Origin: Methylotuvimicrobium alcaliphilum 20Z
Lineage (GTDB): Bacteria > Pseudomonadota > Gammaproteobacteria > Methylococcales > Methylomonadaceae
Direction of reading: 5' to 3'
DNA length: 64,000 bases
NCBI RefSeq assembly: GCF_000968535.2
Contig: NC_016112.1
Span: 434,001 to 498,000 of the forward strand
Shown one piece after another: positions 46,886-55,615 of the stretch. Below the pieces are notes generated by a model. That model worked only from the letters and a program-made list of their open reading frames with translations, was not told the origin of the DNA and searched no databases. How positions within the stretch are numbered: the stretch's first letter is position 1; each line of letters starts with the position of its first letter. The position numbers and the translations under genes are program-made.

Positions 46886-47152
46886 ATGGGCTTACTACAA
46901 GAATTAAATAAATTTGCCGAGGGTTTGGAGCAATTAAGGGACGAGGTTAAGGTTCAACTCCATTTGGCAAGCTTGGAATCCAAGCAGGAATGGGATCGGG
47001 CCGAAAAGCAAAGAGATCATTTTTTAGCCGAGCTGAACAAAATTAGCAAGGAAGCCAGCGGGAGTAAGGAAGGATTGATCGAAAAGGCGGAAGTGATCGG
47101 CGAAGAATTGAAATCTACTTACCAGCGTATTAAAGATAGATTATCGGAGTAG
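46886..47152 (+). CDS. Small coiled-coil protein of unknown function
   Basis: An 88-residue, strongly charged protein with no signal peptide or membrane helix. It looks helical throughout, starting MGLLQELNKFAEGLEQLRDE and ending in a KSTYQRIKDRLSE helix. The hydrophobic heptads suggest a coiled coil. A good AGG-type site (GAGGTTATT) precedes the ATG. I do not recognise the family. It lies between a repeat and the RibD-like gene on the opposite strand. Confidence 0.6.
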   Translation: MGLLQELNKFAEGLEQLRDEVKVQLHLASLESKQEWDRAEKQRDHFLAELNKISKEASGSKEGLIEKAEVIGEELKSTYQRIKDRLSE

Positions 47153-47209
47153 GCTATTGGGTTGAGGCGCCGGATCGTTGCTTGGCGCGTACTCCGGCTA
47201 GCAACAAAT

Positions 47210-48064
47210 TTACTTTCCTGTTACAAAGCAACAGGGCAGACTGAATTGGGCGAAAAACTGACCTGCGCCGGCGGGAGAGCCCAATTCCAGGAATAGCGAT
47301 TCGAGTTTTAGATTTCCTACTTGTCCTAATGCAGAACCGGTCAGTAAGGTACGAAAATCATTGCCACCCATCAATTGATGGGTGAGCGTCAAATACAGCC
47401 TCGATAATTGTTTGTCCCGAACTACGGTATCAAGCATTTTCGGGCCGGCAATCAGATAAATACTTTTGAGCCCAAGGCTTGCCAATATATTGAGTAAAGG
47501 CGTGCCTTCGACCATCCTGTCGGTGCCGGCCGATAACACTGGAAATCCTTGTGCTTGCCAAAAGCGAATGCGTTCGGGCGATGCATTTCTTCCGGTGGCG
47601 ATATAAACTGTTTGTTTTGTTTCCAGCAGACTGCTATGGATGGGAAAGTTCAAGCTGGCGCTAGCAATAACGATTGCAGGTTGCTCGGGTAAACCGTTGA
47701 TGCGTCGCCATTCGAGCAAATCTTTGTCCGTGACCTGCAAAATATTGCCTAATCGTTTTTCGCCCAATGCGCGCATGTAGCCGCCATGTGTTATCAGACA
47801 GTCGGCTTGTGCATGCAACTCCATGAATAAACTGAAATCGGAATCCGTCGTTAAATGCTTCGGTATAAAAGAAAGGCCTTTATCAATATCTTCAAGAGCG
47901 ATACGCCCGTCTAAGCTGGAAAGAAAGTTAGCATAGACGAAGGGCAATCCCGGACGGCCTAATTCATGAGCTCTATGCGCTAAATACAAGCCATTGATGG
48001 CTATTTCCTGGGATGGGACGGGATAAAGACGTAAGAGTTTTTTTGTTGAGTCGGTTCGAGTCAT
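47210..48064 (-). CDS. RibD C-terminal (pyrimidine reductase) family protein
   Basis: The 284-residue protein corresponds to the reductase half of RibD, which reduces the ribosyl side chain in riboflavin synthesis; its deaminase half is absent. Visible motifs are PFVYANFLSSLDGRIALED, the nucleotide-binding DCLITHGGYMRAL, PAIVIASASLNFP and SIYLIAGPKMLDTVV. Similar stand-alone reductases act with F420/flavin pathways or remain unassigned. Its exact substrate is not clear. It diverges from the DUF2956-like gene. The start at 48064 is the only sensible ATG. Confidence 0.82.
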   Translation of the reverse strand: MTRTDSTKKLLRLYPVPSQEIAINGLYLAHRAHELGRPGLPFVYANFLSSLDGRIALEDIDKGLSFIPKHLTTDSDFSLFMELHAQADCLITHGGYMRALGEKRLGNILQVTDKDLLEWRRINGLPEQPAIVIASASLNFPIHSSLLETKQTVYIATGRNASPERIRFWQAQGFPVLSAGTDRMVEGTPLLNILASLGLKSIYLIAGPKMLDTVVRDKQLSRLYLTLTHQLMGGNDFRTLLTGSALGQVGNLKLESLFLELGSPAGAGQFFAQFSLPCCFVTGK

Positions 48065-48168
48065 GATTCACCGTAATACTTCTTAATCGCAAGTTAAGGC
48101 TGTCGCTTATCCCTTATCCCTTACAGCCTACACCTGGCGCTTAATCCTATAAACAAGGAAAACAGAAA

Positions 48169-48510
48169 ATGGCCAAAAACATTAAGCAAAAACCGTCGCC
48201 GGAAACTCAAGCGGAGGCGCTGAAAATCGCCAAGGCAACACAGCGTCCGGCACAAACCAAAGAACAAACCAAGCTGATCGCCCAGGGTATTGAAAAAGGT
48301 ATCGATCTTTATAAAAAGCAGCAAAAGGAAAAGGCGAGAGAGTTGAGCCGGAAGCTCAAGAAAGTTTCCGATCAACAATCGGATTCTTCCGGGTCTGAAA
48401 ATCAGACTACTGTTGAGCGGATCGTTTATCGGCAACATTGGTTGCCTTGGTTATTATTGGTTCTGAGCTGGTTGGGGTGGGGATTTTATTTTTTTGGTTT
48501 CCAACAGTAG
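48169..48510 (+). CDS. DUF2956-family small membrane protein
   Basis: A 113-residue protein with a basic, lysine-rich N-terminal region (PSPETQAEALKIAKATQRPA, then QTKEQTKLIAQGIEKGI) that matches the DUF2956 signature, and a single C-terminal membrane helix, WLPWLLLVLSWLGWGFYFF. Function is unknown. It is preceded by a GGAAAACAG-type site 8 bases before the ATG. It stands alone. Confidence 0.82.
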   Translation: MAKNIKQKPSPETQAEALKIAKATQRPAQTKEQTKLIAQGIEKGIDLYKKQQKEKARELSRKLKKVSDQQSDSSGSENQTTVERIVYRQHWLPWLLLVLSWLGWGFYFFGFQQ

Positions 48511-48536
48511 GCGAGCGCTCTTGCTATAAATTGTTA

Positions 48537-48910
48537 CCTGATTAGCAAGTTTCTTCAGCTAAAGCCCAAAAACCAGCATATCCCTAGCAGGCACTGCCAT
48601 TAAGTTAAGGACTTTTCCGTTCGCCCTGAGCTTGTCGAAGGGTGAACGGAAAAGTCCGAGTCGATAAGTTAAGCCGTCCATGGTTCGACAGGCTCACCAC
48701 GAACGGCTTAACTTAATGGCATTGATCCCTAGCAGGACGGGATTTGAAACCCCGTCCTAAACGTTTTGATTTTGGCCGAAGTCAGCCGAAATGTTTAGGG
48801 CAAACCGAAACGTTGGGGACGGGTTAAATAACCCGTCCCGCAGAAGTGGCTACGACTGGCCACGACTCGGACAATTGGCTTCAGCAAGCTGAATCATCTT
48901 GCTAATCAGG
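48537..48910 (+). repeat. Family E repeat, complete copy interrupted by family F
   Basis: The arms CCTGATTAGCAAG and CTTGCTAATCAGG are perfect 13-bp inverted repeats. ATTGTT on both sides of the element suggests a short target duplication. Without the inserted F unit and its 12-bp duplication, it would be 229 bp, like the copy at 62751-62980. Confidence 0.88.
48592..48724 (+). repeat. Family F repeat, copy 2, nested in family E
   Basis: The arms TGCCATTAAGTTAAG and CTTAACTTAATGGCA are inverted repeats. ATCCCTAGCAGG (48580-48591 and 48725-48736) is repeated exactly on each side and occurs once in uninterrupted E copies. Inside are TTCGCCCTGAGCTTGTCGAA and TGGTTCGACAGGCTCACCA. Confidence 0.88.
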
Positions 48911-49291
48911 AATTGTTGTAATTATTCAGCATAAGTCATGCCTGACACCAACCTACCGCATGCGCTGAATAGTTACGAATTGTTAAGGTCTGTTTTTCAA
49001 GCTTCCACGGTCCTCCGCTTGTCATAATACGCAAATCCCACGCCTTTTATCCTAAATTCGGCAATCACCCCACGCAAATCACGAAATACACAAAAGTAAC
49101 CTTGCGGTTACATACTCCCATCTGATCGTAAAAGCGTCTCATTGTCGCCGAACACGAGTTACCGACCCCTTAACAAAGCTCATAGTTACAGGGCTTTATT
49201 TATCGCGAAATCCTTAGAAACAAGCACTGCCAAAAAGTTTCTCGCTTTACTGCTGCGTATGCGAAAGGCTATAAAAGTATCGAATCGATAG

Positions 49292-49325
49292 GTAACTTAT
49301 AAATCATATATATTGTATAAGTTAC
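49292..49325. promoter_or_regulatory. AT-rich inverted repeat upstream of the multicopper oxidase operon
   Basis: GTAACTTATA and TATAAGTTAC form a perfect 10-bp inverted repeat around 14 bases. It lies about 290 bases before the oxidase start. The stretch 48911-49610 has no gene; apart from this dyad I see no repeat-family member in it. It could be an operator or a transcript hairpin. Confidence 0.45.
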
Positions 49326-49610
49326 ATTGTTGTGCCATAGTGACCCTGCCTCGCGACTTTCATAAATCGAATATCCGGTTAATAACCACTTTTTCATTCG
49401 ATTGTCGGATGTTTCGGTTAATGGAAGTCGCAGGCTTCGATATCGGGGATTTTAGAAGGCGAATTCTTGCTTTCCGATTGTGATATCGACCAATGTGTCG
49501 AAGACTGAAAATTAACAACTGCTAATACTTAGGCTTAGCGGCTTATTCCTTATTTGTTAATGCAAAGCAACAAGTCTTCGGTAGCTTTTTAACTCAATGA
49601 GGCAATCGAT

Positions 49611-50570
49611 ATGTATAAAACAATAGCAGTCTCTATGTTTGCCGGATTGATGGCAATTTCCATGCTTGCTGGAGCCGAGACGGGGTCTGTTCATTCGATC
49701 ACACTGAAAGCGGTGGCTCTGGACTCCGGTCAATTAGCCTATCAAATGGTCAAGCACAAGATTAAAAGCCCTTCCGGTAAAGTCGAAGACATCACGAAAC
49801 GTTACAGTCAGGAGGCATCGATACCGGGGCCGGCTATCGTCATGACCGAAGGCGATAAAGCGGAAGTTACCTTGGAACACGGCATCAAGGGCTCTAACGA
49901 TCCGGTTAGTATTCACGTTCATGGCGTACATTACAAAATCGACAGTGACGGAACCATGAAAATACTCAATCACGTCAATGACCAAGCCGCCTTTCCCGGC
50001 AAACCTTACACCTATAAATGGACGGCTGCAGCCGGCACCGCCGGTGCTTGGCCTTATCATGATCATACTTTCGGCAATCCCATGCTAGGTGCCGAGGATA
50101 AAGGTTTATACGGAACTTTGATTATCAATCCGAAAAGCGGCAAGGTACCGGCTCTGATCGACGGCAAAGTCCAAAACGTGGCTATAAAAGACATTAAGCG
50201 GGAATTTATTTTGTGGATGAATGAAACCACGTTCTGGGGCATGGAAGTCAATAATATCGTGAATCGTCAGGTACCGCTTTGGACTAACCCCACTCTTGGC
50301 GCTCGTGAGAACGATCTGGTTCGTTTTCACGTCATCGGTATCGGCACAGGTTTTCATACCTTTCATCTTCATGCCCATCGCTGGATTCAACCCGGTACGA
50401 CACATATCGTCGATACCTTCAATATCGGGCCGATTCAACGCGAATCGTTCGTAGTCAAGGCCGGCGAAGGCGTCGGTCCGGGCATGTGGCATTATCACTG
50501 CCATGTATTACAACACATGCAGAGCGGCATGATGGGAGCATTCAAAGTATTCGAATCGGCTCGAAATTAA
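49611..50570 (+). CDS. Two-domain multicopper oxidase
   Basis: The 319-residue exported protein (signal peptide about residues 1-22, ending LAGAE) has two cupredoxin domains. Copper ligands are seen in HVHGVHY (about 102), WPYHDHTFG (about 150), FHTFHLHAHRW (about 249) and HYHCHVLQHMQSGMMG (about 296). The HCH-X3-H-X4-M motif occurs only in domain 2 (domain 1 has HDH), so type 1 copper is in domain 2 and the trinuclear centre likely spans subunits of a trimer, as in small laccases. The start has GAGG eight bases upstream. A cupredoxin/beta-propeller gene follows 37 bases later. The natural substrate is unknown; copper or metal oxidation or a phenolic laccase role are options. Confidence 0.88.
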   Translation: MYKTIAVSMFAGLMAISMLAGAETGSVHSITLKAVALDSGQLAYQMVKHKIKSPSGKVEDITKRYSQEASIPGPAIVMTEGDKAEVTLEHGIKGSNDPVSIHVHGVHYKIDSDGTMKILNHVNDQAAFPGKPYTYKWTAAAGTAGAWPYHDHTFGNPMLGAEDKGLYGTLIINPKSGKVPALIDGKVQNVAIKDIKREFILWMNETTFWGMEVNNIVNRQVPLWTNPTLGARENDLVRFHVIGIGTGFHTFHLHAHRWIQPGTTHIVDTFNIGPIQRESFVVKAGEGVGPGMWHYHCHVLQHMQSGMMGAFKVFESARN

Positions 50571-50607
50571 TCCGTAAAAAAAATACAAAAATTGGAAGGT
50601 GAATATC

Positions 50608-52428
50608 ATGAAGAGCTACAAAAAAACTTATTTAGCAACGATGGTTGCCGGTATTATCCTGAGTTGGAATGTACAGGCGGCTAAAGCCGATTTGGATGAT
50701 GCTGTCCTAAGTACGCCGGGGTTGATGCCATCGGCAACCTTGGAGATGACCGACGAGCCCGGTTTGTGGTTTAAAGATCCGGTCGACGGTGATGCCTTAG
50801 TGGTGTTAAAGCCGGGGCAAGCGGTTCAAATAAAAATGGGCGATACCCGAACGGAACACACCATAACCAGTTTGCTTTGGCCGGCGGGAGCGAAGGATTT
50901 TCCGATCGATCAAGACCAGCCGTCTAACGTGAGTATTACTAAAGCTTTGGACACGCCGGGGCTTTATGTCTTTACCTGTAAAGTTCATCCGTATATGTTC
51001 GGCGCCGTCGTGGTCGACGATCCGGCAACCGAAGGTCTCGATATCGGTTCCGAACTGGCCTTGGTAACCGGCGTAAAAGTGCCGGCCGATAGCGATATCG
51101 CCAAGCGTTTGCTGCGTACCTTTTTCGTGGTTACCACGCCGGACTTATGGCGCGATTATCGGGAGCCGGAATGGAAAGTGAACCTTCCGGATATACCCTT
51201 GAATATCAAAGGCCAAACCATCAGTCTCAGCGCATTGAGCTTGTCCATGCCGAATAAGTTGTTCAATCCCAAAACGCCTGGTGTCGGCGAGGTTTGGGTG
51301 AACACCCAATTCGAAATGATCGAAGGGAAAACCAAACCCGGTTCGGCGACCCGTATCGACGCGGCTAACTGGAAATTGGTCAACAAAGTCAAGGGTGTCG
51401 AGCAAGATTTGAATCACCCGCATAATATGTGGTCCGATAAGCGCTATCAGTATATTTATCAGACGCAATGGTTCGATAAAAGACTGATGACCTTCGAGCG
51501 CGAAAGCGGTAAAGTGACCAGTAACGTCGAAGTCGGTGAATCGCCATCGCATGTCTTGACACGTCCCGGCGATGATAATCTGTATGTCGCGATCAACAAT
51601 AGCGAACATGTCGTTAAAATGAAAGGCGGTAGCCGCCCCGCGGCAATCAAAAGCATCAGCACCGGGAAAAATAGCGGACCTCATGGGCATTTTATTACCG
51701 ATGACGGAAAATATATGGTGACCCCGAATGCCTTGGCAAGTAGCGTGTCGGTCGTCGACCTCGACACTGAAAAAAATACTATGATTCCGACCGGAGGCGT
51801 CATTCCGATCGCGGTGTGGGGAACGCCTGACGGGCAACGCGCCTACGCCGCCAACTTATTGGGTACGCCGCCTATGTTAAGCAGTTTGACAGTCATCGAC
51901 ATTCCGGGCAAAAAGAAATTGTCCGACATCGATCTGGCCGCCGATTACGACCCGATATCGGGAAAAATCAGCGGCGAGGCATACGGCTTGTTGCCGATAC
52001 AGACGCCGGTTAGTCCTGACGGTAAGTATGTAGTGACCGCGAATACCTTGAGCATGAGTATCACGATTGTCGATACCGCAACGAATAAAGTCGTTAAAAG
52101 CTTGCCTTGCGAGGCGGGTTGTCATGGCGTTCATTTCGGCATGAAAAAAGGCGGCGGTTACTATGCTTATGTTGCCAGCAAGTTCGCTAATAATCTGTTA
52201 GTTGTGGATATGGATAAGCTCGAGGTGGCCGGCAGTATTTTATTGGCCGATGACAAAGATAGCAGCATAAAAGCCCATAACGGCATGGGCGGGCAGGGCG
52301 TGTTGCCGTTGCCGTTGGTTGAACACGGCTATTTGGCGCAAACTTTGAAGTTAAGCGGAAAAAAAGAGTTGAGTCCGCAAGTGGAAGGCTGGTTGAAGCA
52401 ATTGACCAAGGAACAAAAAGGGATTTGA
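50608..52428 (+). CDS. Periplasmic protein with cupredoxin and YVTN-type beta-propeller domains
   Basis: A signal peptide (about residues 1-25) precedes a cupredoxin domain with probable type 1 copper ligands: His at about 85 in TEHTITSLL and C124/H127/M130 in FTCKVHPYMFG. After a linker, residues about 240-570 carry repeated blades such as SPDGKYVVTANTLSMSITIV and PDGQRAYAANLLG, typical of YVTN/cytochrome-cd1-like propellers. No heme motif is seen. The ATG at 50608 has GGAAGG eight bases upstream and is better than the GTG at 50599. It is downstream of the multicopper oxidase in the same operon, so it may pass electrons to it or bind the same metal. Confidence 0.78.
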   Translation: MKSYKKTYLATMVAGIILSWNVQAAKADLDDAVLSTPGLMPSATLEMTDEPGLWFKDPVDGDALVVLKPGQAVQIKMGDTRTEHTITSLLWPAGAKDFPIDQDQPSNVSITKALDTPGLYVFTCKVHPYMFGAVVVDDPATEGLDIGSELALVTGVKVPADSDIAKRLLRTFFVVTTPDLWRDYREPEWKVNLPDIPLNIKGQTISLSALSLSMPNKLFNPKTPGVGEVWVNTQFEMIEGKTKPGSATRIDAANWKLVNKVKGVEQDLNHPHNMWSDKRYQYIYQTQWFDKRLMTFERESGKVTSNVEVGESPSHVLTRPGDDNLYVAINNSEHVVKMKGGSRPAAIKSISTGKNSGPHGHFITDDGKYMVTPNALASSVSVVDLDTEKNTMIPTGGVIPIAVWGTPDGQRAYAANLLGTPPMLSSLTVIDIPGKKKLSDIDLAADYDPISGKISGEAYGLLPIQTPVSPDGKYVVTANTLSMSITIVDTATNKVVKSLPCEAGCHGVHFGMKKGGGYYAYVASKFANNLLVVDMDKLEVAGSILLADDKDSSIKAHNGMGGQGVLPLPLVEHGYLAQTLKLSGKKELSPQVEGWLKQLTKEQKGI

Positions 52429-52438
52429 TTTGCTGATT

Positions 52439-52490
52439 GCAGATCAAAATTCGGCACAGGTGGGCCGTCAAAGGTCGCCGTGAATCTCGA
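52439..52490 (-). repeat. Family A repeat, fragment
   Basis: GCAGATCAAAATTCGGCAC, then CCGTCAAAGG and CGCCGTGAAT, match one end of family A. The rest is missing. It starts ten bases after the propeller gene. Confidence 0.7.
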
Positions 52491-52522
52491 TTTTGCATAA
52501 CGCCATGGATGGCATGAAGTTA

Positions 52523-52593
52523 CCTGATTAGCAAGTTTCTTCAGCTAAAGCCCAAAGATCAGCATATCCTTAGCAGGGCGGGGTTCGCAAGCC
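52523..52593 (+). repeat. Family E repeat, left-end fragment
   Basis: It has the CCTGATTAGCAAGTTTCTTC end and the following CAGCTAAAGCCC, then CAGGGCGGGG. The rest is cut off where a family D element begins. Confidence 0.75.
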
Positions 52594-52594
52594 A

Positions 52595-52810
52595 TGCGCG
52601 TCAAACTAAAAACGGCCAACCCACATCACGCTCTTTCCCAAGCTCCAGCTTGGGAAAGACACACCGGAAGCTCCAGCTTCTTGAGACCGACACAACCTCC
52701 GCGCATTCTCAATCACCCCCGACTCGCTCGCTCGTTCAATCTTTCTTGATTATCGGGAAGCTAGAGCTTCCTGAACAGGTTACCCAAGCTGGAGCTTGGG
52801 TAACAGCATA
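52595..52810 (+). repeat. Family D repeat, copy 2, intact
   Basis: An uninterrupted 216-bp copy. It has stems CCCAAGCT-CC-AGCTTGGG, GGAAGCTCCAGCTTC and a final CCCAAGCTGGAGCTTGGG. It shows the target site of the IS in copy 1. With fragments of A and E it fills the gap 52429-52979. Confidence 0.88.
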
Positions 52811-52979
52811 CACAGCCTTTCGGAAAGCAGAAACCCAAAAGGCAAATACTTTTTAATAAAGCAAAGCATTTCGCGTAGCCCGTACGAAGTAAAAGCGAAT
52901 TACGGGAAGTCCGTGCTTCGAAATTCCCGAATTCCGTTTCATTTCATCCGGGCGGCACATGATGAAAAATCCACCGAGA

Positions 52980-55283
52980 TTAAGAGCGGCCGGTCAACTG
53001 TTCAGGTGCGAAATCGTCGACCGCGATCGCTTTCATTTTGGCTTGCTCGGCCTTTTCGAGTAATGCATATTCGTCCTTGTCGATCAATTCCGAAGCCAAA
53101 GCCTGCTGCAGTACGGATGACGGCATTCCTTTGGGCAGAAAGCCTTGTTTTTGCGCGGCGCGGATTTTGGCCTCTGCCGGTACGGCATCGAGCACTGCTC
53201 TGAAGGCGGTTTCGATGCATCCGGTAGGGTCGTCCGGATCGGTATTGATATAAATGCCGTCGGTCAAACGCTCGCGCGCCGGGTTGTCGGTCAACAATAG
53301 TTGAGCAAGGCGGCCGGTCAAGTTATCGTGCGGCGGTGAGCAGGGTTTGCCGAGCGGAAACAACAAGGCACGCAGCAAACCGGCTGAAAGTTTCGCCGGC
53401 AACAGCCGAAGTGCCTCTAATAACGATTGCTGGGCACGATGCAGGCCGTCTTGGCAGGCCCAATGCAACAGCGGCAGGTCGTCCGAGGGCGCGCCTTGAT
53501 TGTCGAAATGTTTGAGTACGCAGGAACAAAGGTATAAGTGGCTTAGCACGTCGGCCAGCCGCCCGGAAATGCGTTCCTTGCGTTTGAGTCGGCCGCCCAG
53601 CGTCAGCAGCGCGACATCGGCGGCCAGCGCAAAGCCTGTGCTAAGCCGCGTCAATTGCCGGTAATAACGCTTCGTATGCCGGTTACCGGGCACGGTGGTC
53701 AGTCGCGAACCGCCAACGCCGAACCAGAGCCCTCTAAGGATGTTCCTTAGAAAAAAACGGATATGCCGCCACACTACCGAGTCGAATTCACGCAAGGCTT
53801 GGGCCGTATCGGTTCGATTCAATGATTGTATTTCTTGCTGCACGAAGGGATGGCAGCGCACCGAACCTTGGCCGAAAATCATCATTGTGCGAGTTAGAAT
53901 GTTCGCGCCCTCGACCGTGATGCCGACCGGGACGACTTGATACAAACGGCCAATTGCGTTGGAAGGCCCCAGACAAATGCCCGAACCGCCTTGAATATCC
54001 ATGCCGTCGTTGACGATCCGCCGCATGCCTTCGGTGAGTTGGTATTTCAATATCGCCGAGATCACCGCTGGTTTTTCGCCGGCATCGAGCGCCGCGCAGG
54101 TCACTTGGCGAGCGGCGTCCATCAGATAGGTGCTGCCGGCCATGCGCGCCAGCACCTCTTCAATGCCTTCGAAGGCTCCGATCGGCAGATTGAACTGGTG
54201 CCTGATCCGCGCATAGGCTCCGGTGTTGCGGCAGATGAATTTGGCCGCGCCGACGCTCAGCGCCGGCAGCGAAATCGCGCGGCCGGTGGCGAGGCATTGC
54301 ATCAACATTTTCCAGCCTTGACCGGCTTGTGCCGCGCCGCCGATGATCCAGTCGAGCGGAATGAAAACATCCTTGCCCCAGTTAGGGCCGTTCTGGAAGG
54401 CCGAATCGAGCGGAAAGTGGCGGCGGCCGATCGAAATACCCGGCGTATCGGTCGGAATTAGCGCGACGGTAATGCCGATGTCTTCGGTTTCGCCCAACAG
54501 CCGGTCGGGATCGTAAAGCTTGAACGCCAATCCCAGCACGGTGGCGACCGGGCCTAGCGTAATATAACGCTTCTCCCAATTGAGCCGTATGCCCAATACC
54601 CGTTCGTTACCTTCGAACGCGCCGTAACAGACGATGCCGGTATCGGGCATTGCGCCGGCATCGCTGCCGGCCAGAGGGCCGGTTAGCGCGAATGCCGGTA
54701 TTTCGAGGCCGTCGGCCAAACGCGGTAGATAATGATTCTTTTGCTGTTCGGTGCCGTAGGCCAGCAATAATTTGGCCGGTCCCAATGAATTCGGGACCAT
54801 GACAGTGACCGCGGCGGTCGTGCTGCGGCTGGCGAGTTTCATGACGATTTGCGAATGCGCGAAATCGGAAAACTCCAGACCGCCGTAGCGTTTCGGTATG
54901 ATGATGCCGCAAAATTTATGTTGTTTTATATAGTCCCAGACTTCCGCCGGTAAGTCTCGGCGCTTGAAGGTGATGTCCCAGTCGTCGAGCATCGCGCACA
55001 GGGTTTCCACAGGTCCGTCGATAAAGGCGCGCTCCTCGTCGCTGAGGCTTGCTGCGGGCAGCGCCGCGAGTTTGGCCCAGTCCGGACGGCCCGTGAACAG
55101 TTCGGCGTCCCACCAGGTATTGCCGGCTTCGAGCGCTTCGCGTTCGGTTTGCGACATCGGCGGCAGATTGCGGCGCATGACCTTGAACAGCGGCCGGGTC
55201 AGCAGACTGCGGCGTATTGGAGCGTAGGCAACGATCCCGGCTAAAATAAGCCCGCTCGATACGGCGATAATGAATTCGGTCAT
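52980..55283 (-). CDS. fadE: FadE-type acyl-CoA dehydrogenase
   Basis: FadE catalyses the first oxidation step of fatty acid beta-oxidation. The 767-residue product is the long bacterial form, with an N-terminal membrane segment (FIIAVSSGLILAGIVAYA) and the large C-terminal extension of the group. The acyl-CoA dehydrogenase core has GIIIPKRYGGLEFSDFAHSQ, FALTGPLAGSDAGAMPDTG and DIQGGSGICLGPSNAIGRLY, followed by VEGANILTRTMMIFGQG. It is on the same strand as fadB and fadA upstream, but 330 bases and a family B repeat separate it from fadB. GC content in this operon seems higher than around it. Confidence 0.95.
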   Translation of the reverse strand: MTEFIIAVSSGLILAGIVAYAPIRRSLLTRPLFKVMRRNLPPMSQTEREALEAGNTWWDAELFTGRPDWAKLAALPAASLSDEERAFIDGPVETLCAMLDDWDITFKRRDLPAEVWDYIKQHKFCGIIIPKRYGGLEFSDFAHSQIVMKLASRSTTAAVTVMVPNSLGPAKLLLAYGTEQQKNHYLPRLADGLEIPAFALTGPLAGSDAGAMPDTGIVCYGAFEGNERVLGIRLNWEKRYITLGPVATVLGLAFKLYDPDRLLGETEDIGITVALIPTDTPGISIGRRHFPLDSAFQNGPNWGKDVFIPLDWIIGGAAQAGQGWKMLMQCLATGRAISLPALSVGAAKFICRNTGAYARIRHQFNLPIGAFEGIEEVLARMAGSTYLMDAARQVTCAALDAGEKPAVISAILKYQLTEGMRRIVNDGMDIQGGSGICLGPSNAIGRLYQVVPVGITVEGANILTRTMMIFGQGSVRCHPFVQQEIQSLNRTDTAQALREFDSVVWRHIRFFLRNILRGLWFGVGGSRLTTVPGNRHTKRYYRQLTRLSTGFALAADVALLTLGGRLKRKERISGRLADVLSHLYLCSCVLKHFDNQGAPSDDLPLLHWACQDGLHRAQQSLLEALRLLPAKLSAGLLRALLFPLGKPCSPPHDNLTGRLAQLLLTDNPARERLTDGIYINTDPDDPTGCIETAFRAVLDAVPAEAKIRAAQKQGFLPKGMPSSVLQQALASELIDKDEYALLEKAEQAKMKAIAVDDFAPEQLTGRS

Positions 55284-55308
55284 GGCTTAATTCCTGTTGC
55301 TGTGTCAG

Positions 55309-55599
55309 TTCGTAGATTTGGGTTCTTTATCTAATTTTTCGATATGCAAAACTCCGTTCTGGCAATGCCGGTTCCGGAGAGGGTGCGGTTGCTCGATCGA
55401 CAGGCGTCGGCGGCAAGGACAGCCGCCGTCGAGCCTACATGGACGTATTCACCCAGCCCCTAAATTCCATAGCCCATCGGTCATGGTTAATAGTCTTACT
55501 AATTTAGGGGCTGGGTCCTGTCGGGCGAGTGACCGCACCCTCCGTCACCAGACTACTTTCATTTGCCGGGGCGATGGCCAGGCCTTCATGAACGTTACG
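55309..55599 (-). repeat. Family B palindromic repeat, copy 3, with internal module
   Basis: It runs from GTTCGTAGATTTGGGTTC to TTCATGAACGTTAC. It matches copy 1 at both ends and contains the CCCAGCCCCTAAATT module (about 55452-55516). It occupies almost the whole gap between fadB and fadE. Confidence 0.88.
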
Positions 55600-55615
55600 T
55601 TGCTCGATTGCCCCG

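Noticed and set aside
48911..49610. Hidden small gene or RNA in the 700-base leader
   Set aside because: No convincing frame with a ribosome-binding site and no tRNA-like fold was seen; only the AT-rich dyad stands out.
52796..53203. Open frame at the end of fadE on the plus strand
   Set aside because: It overlaps fadE in antisense and begins in a family D repeat, with no family features.
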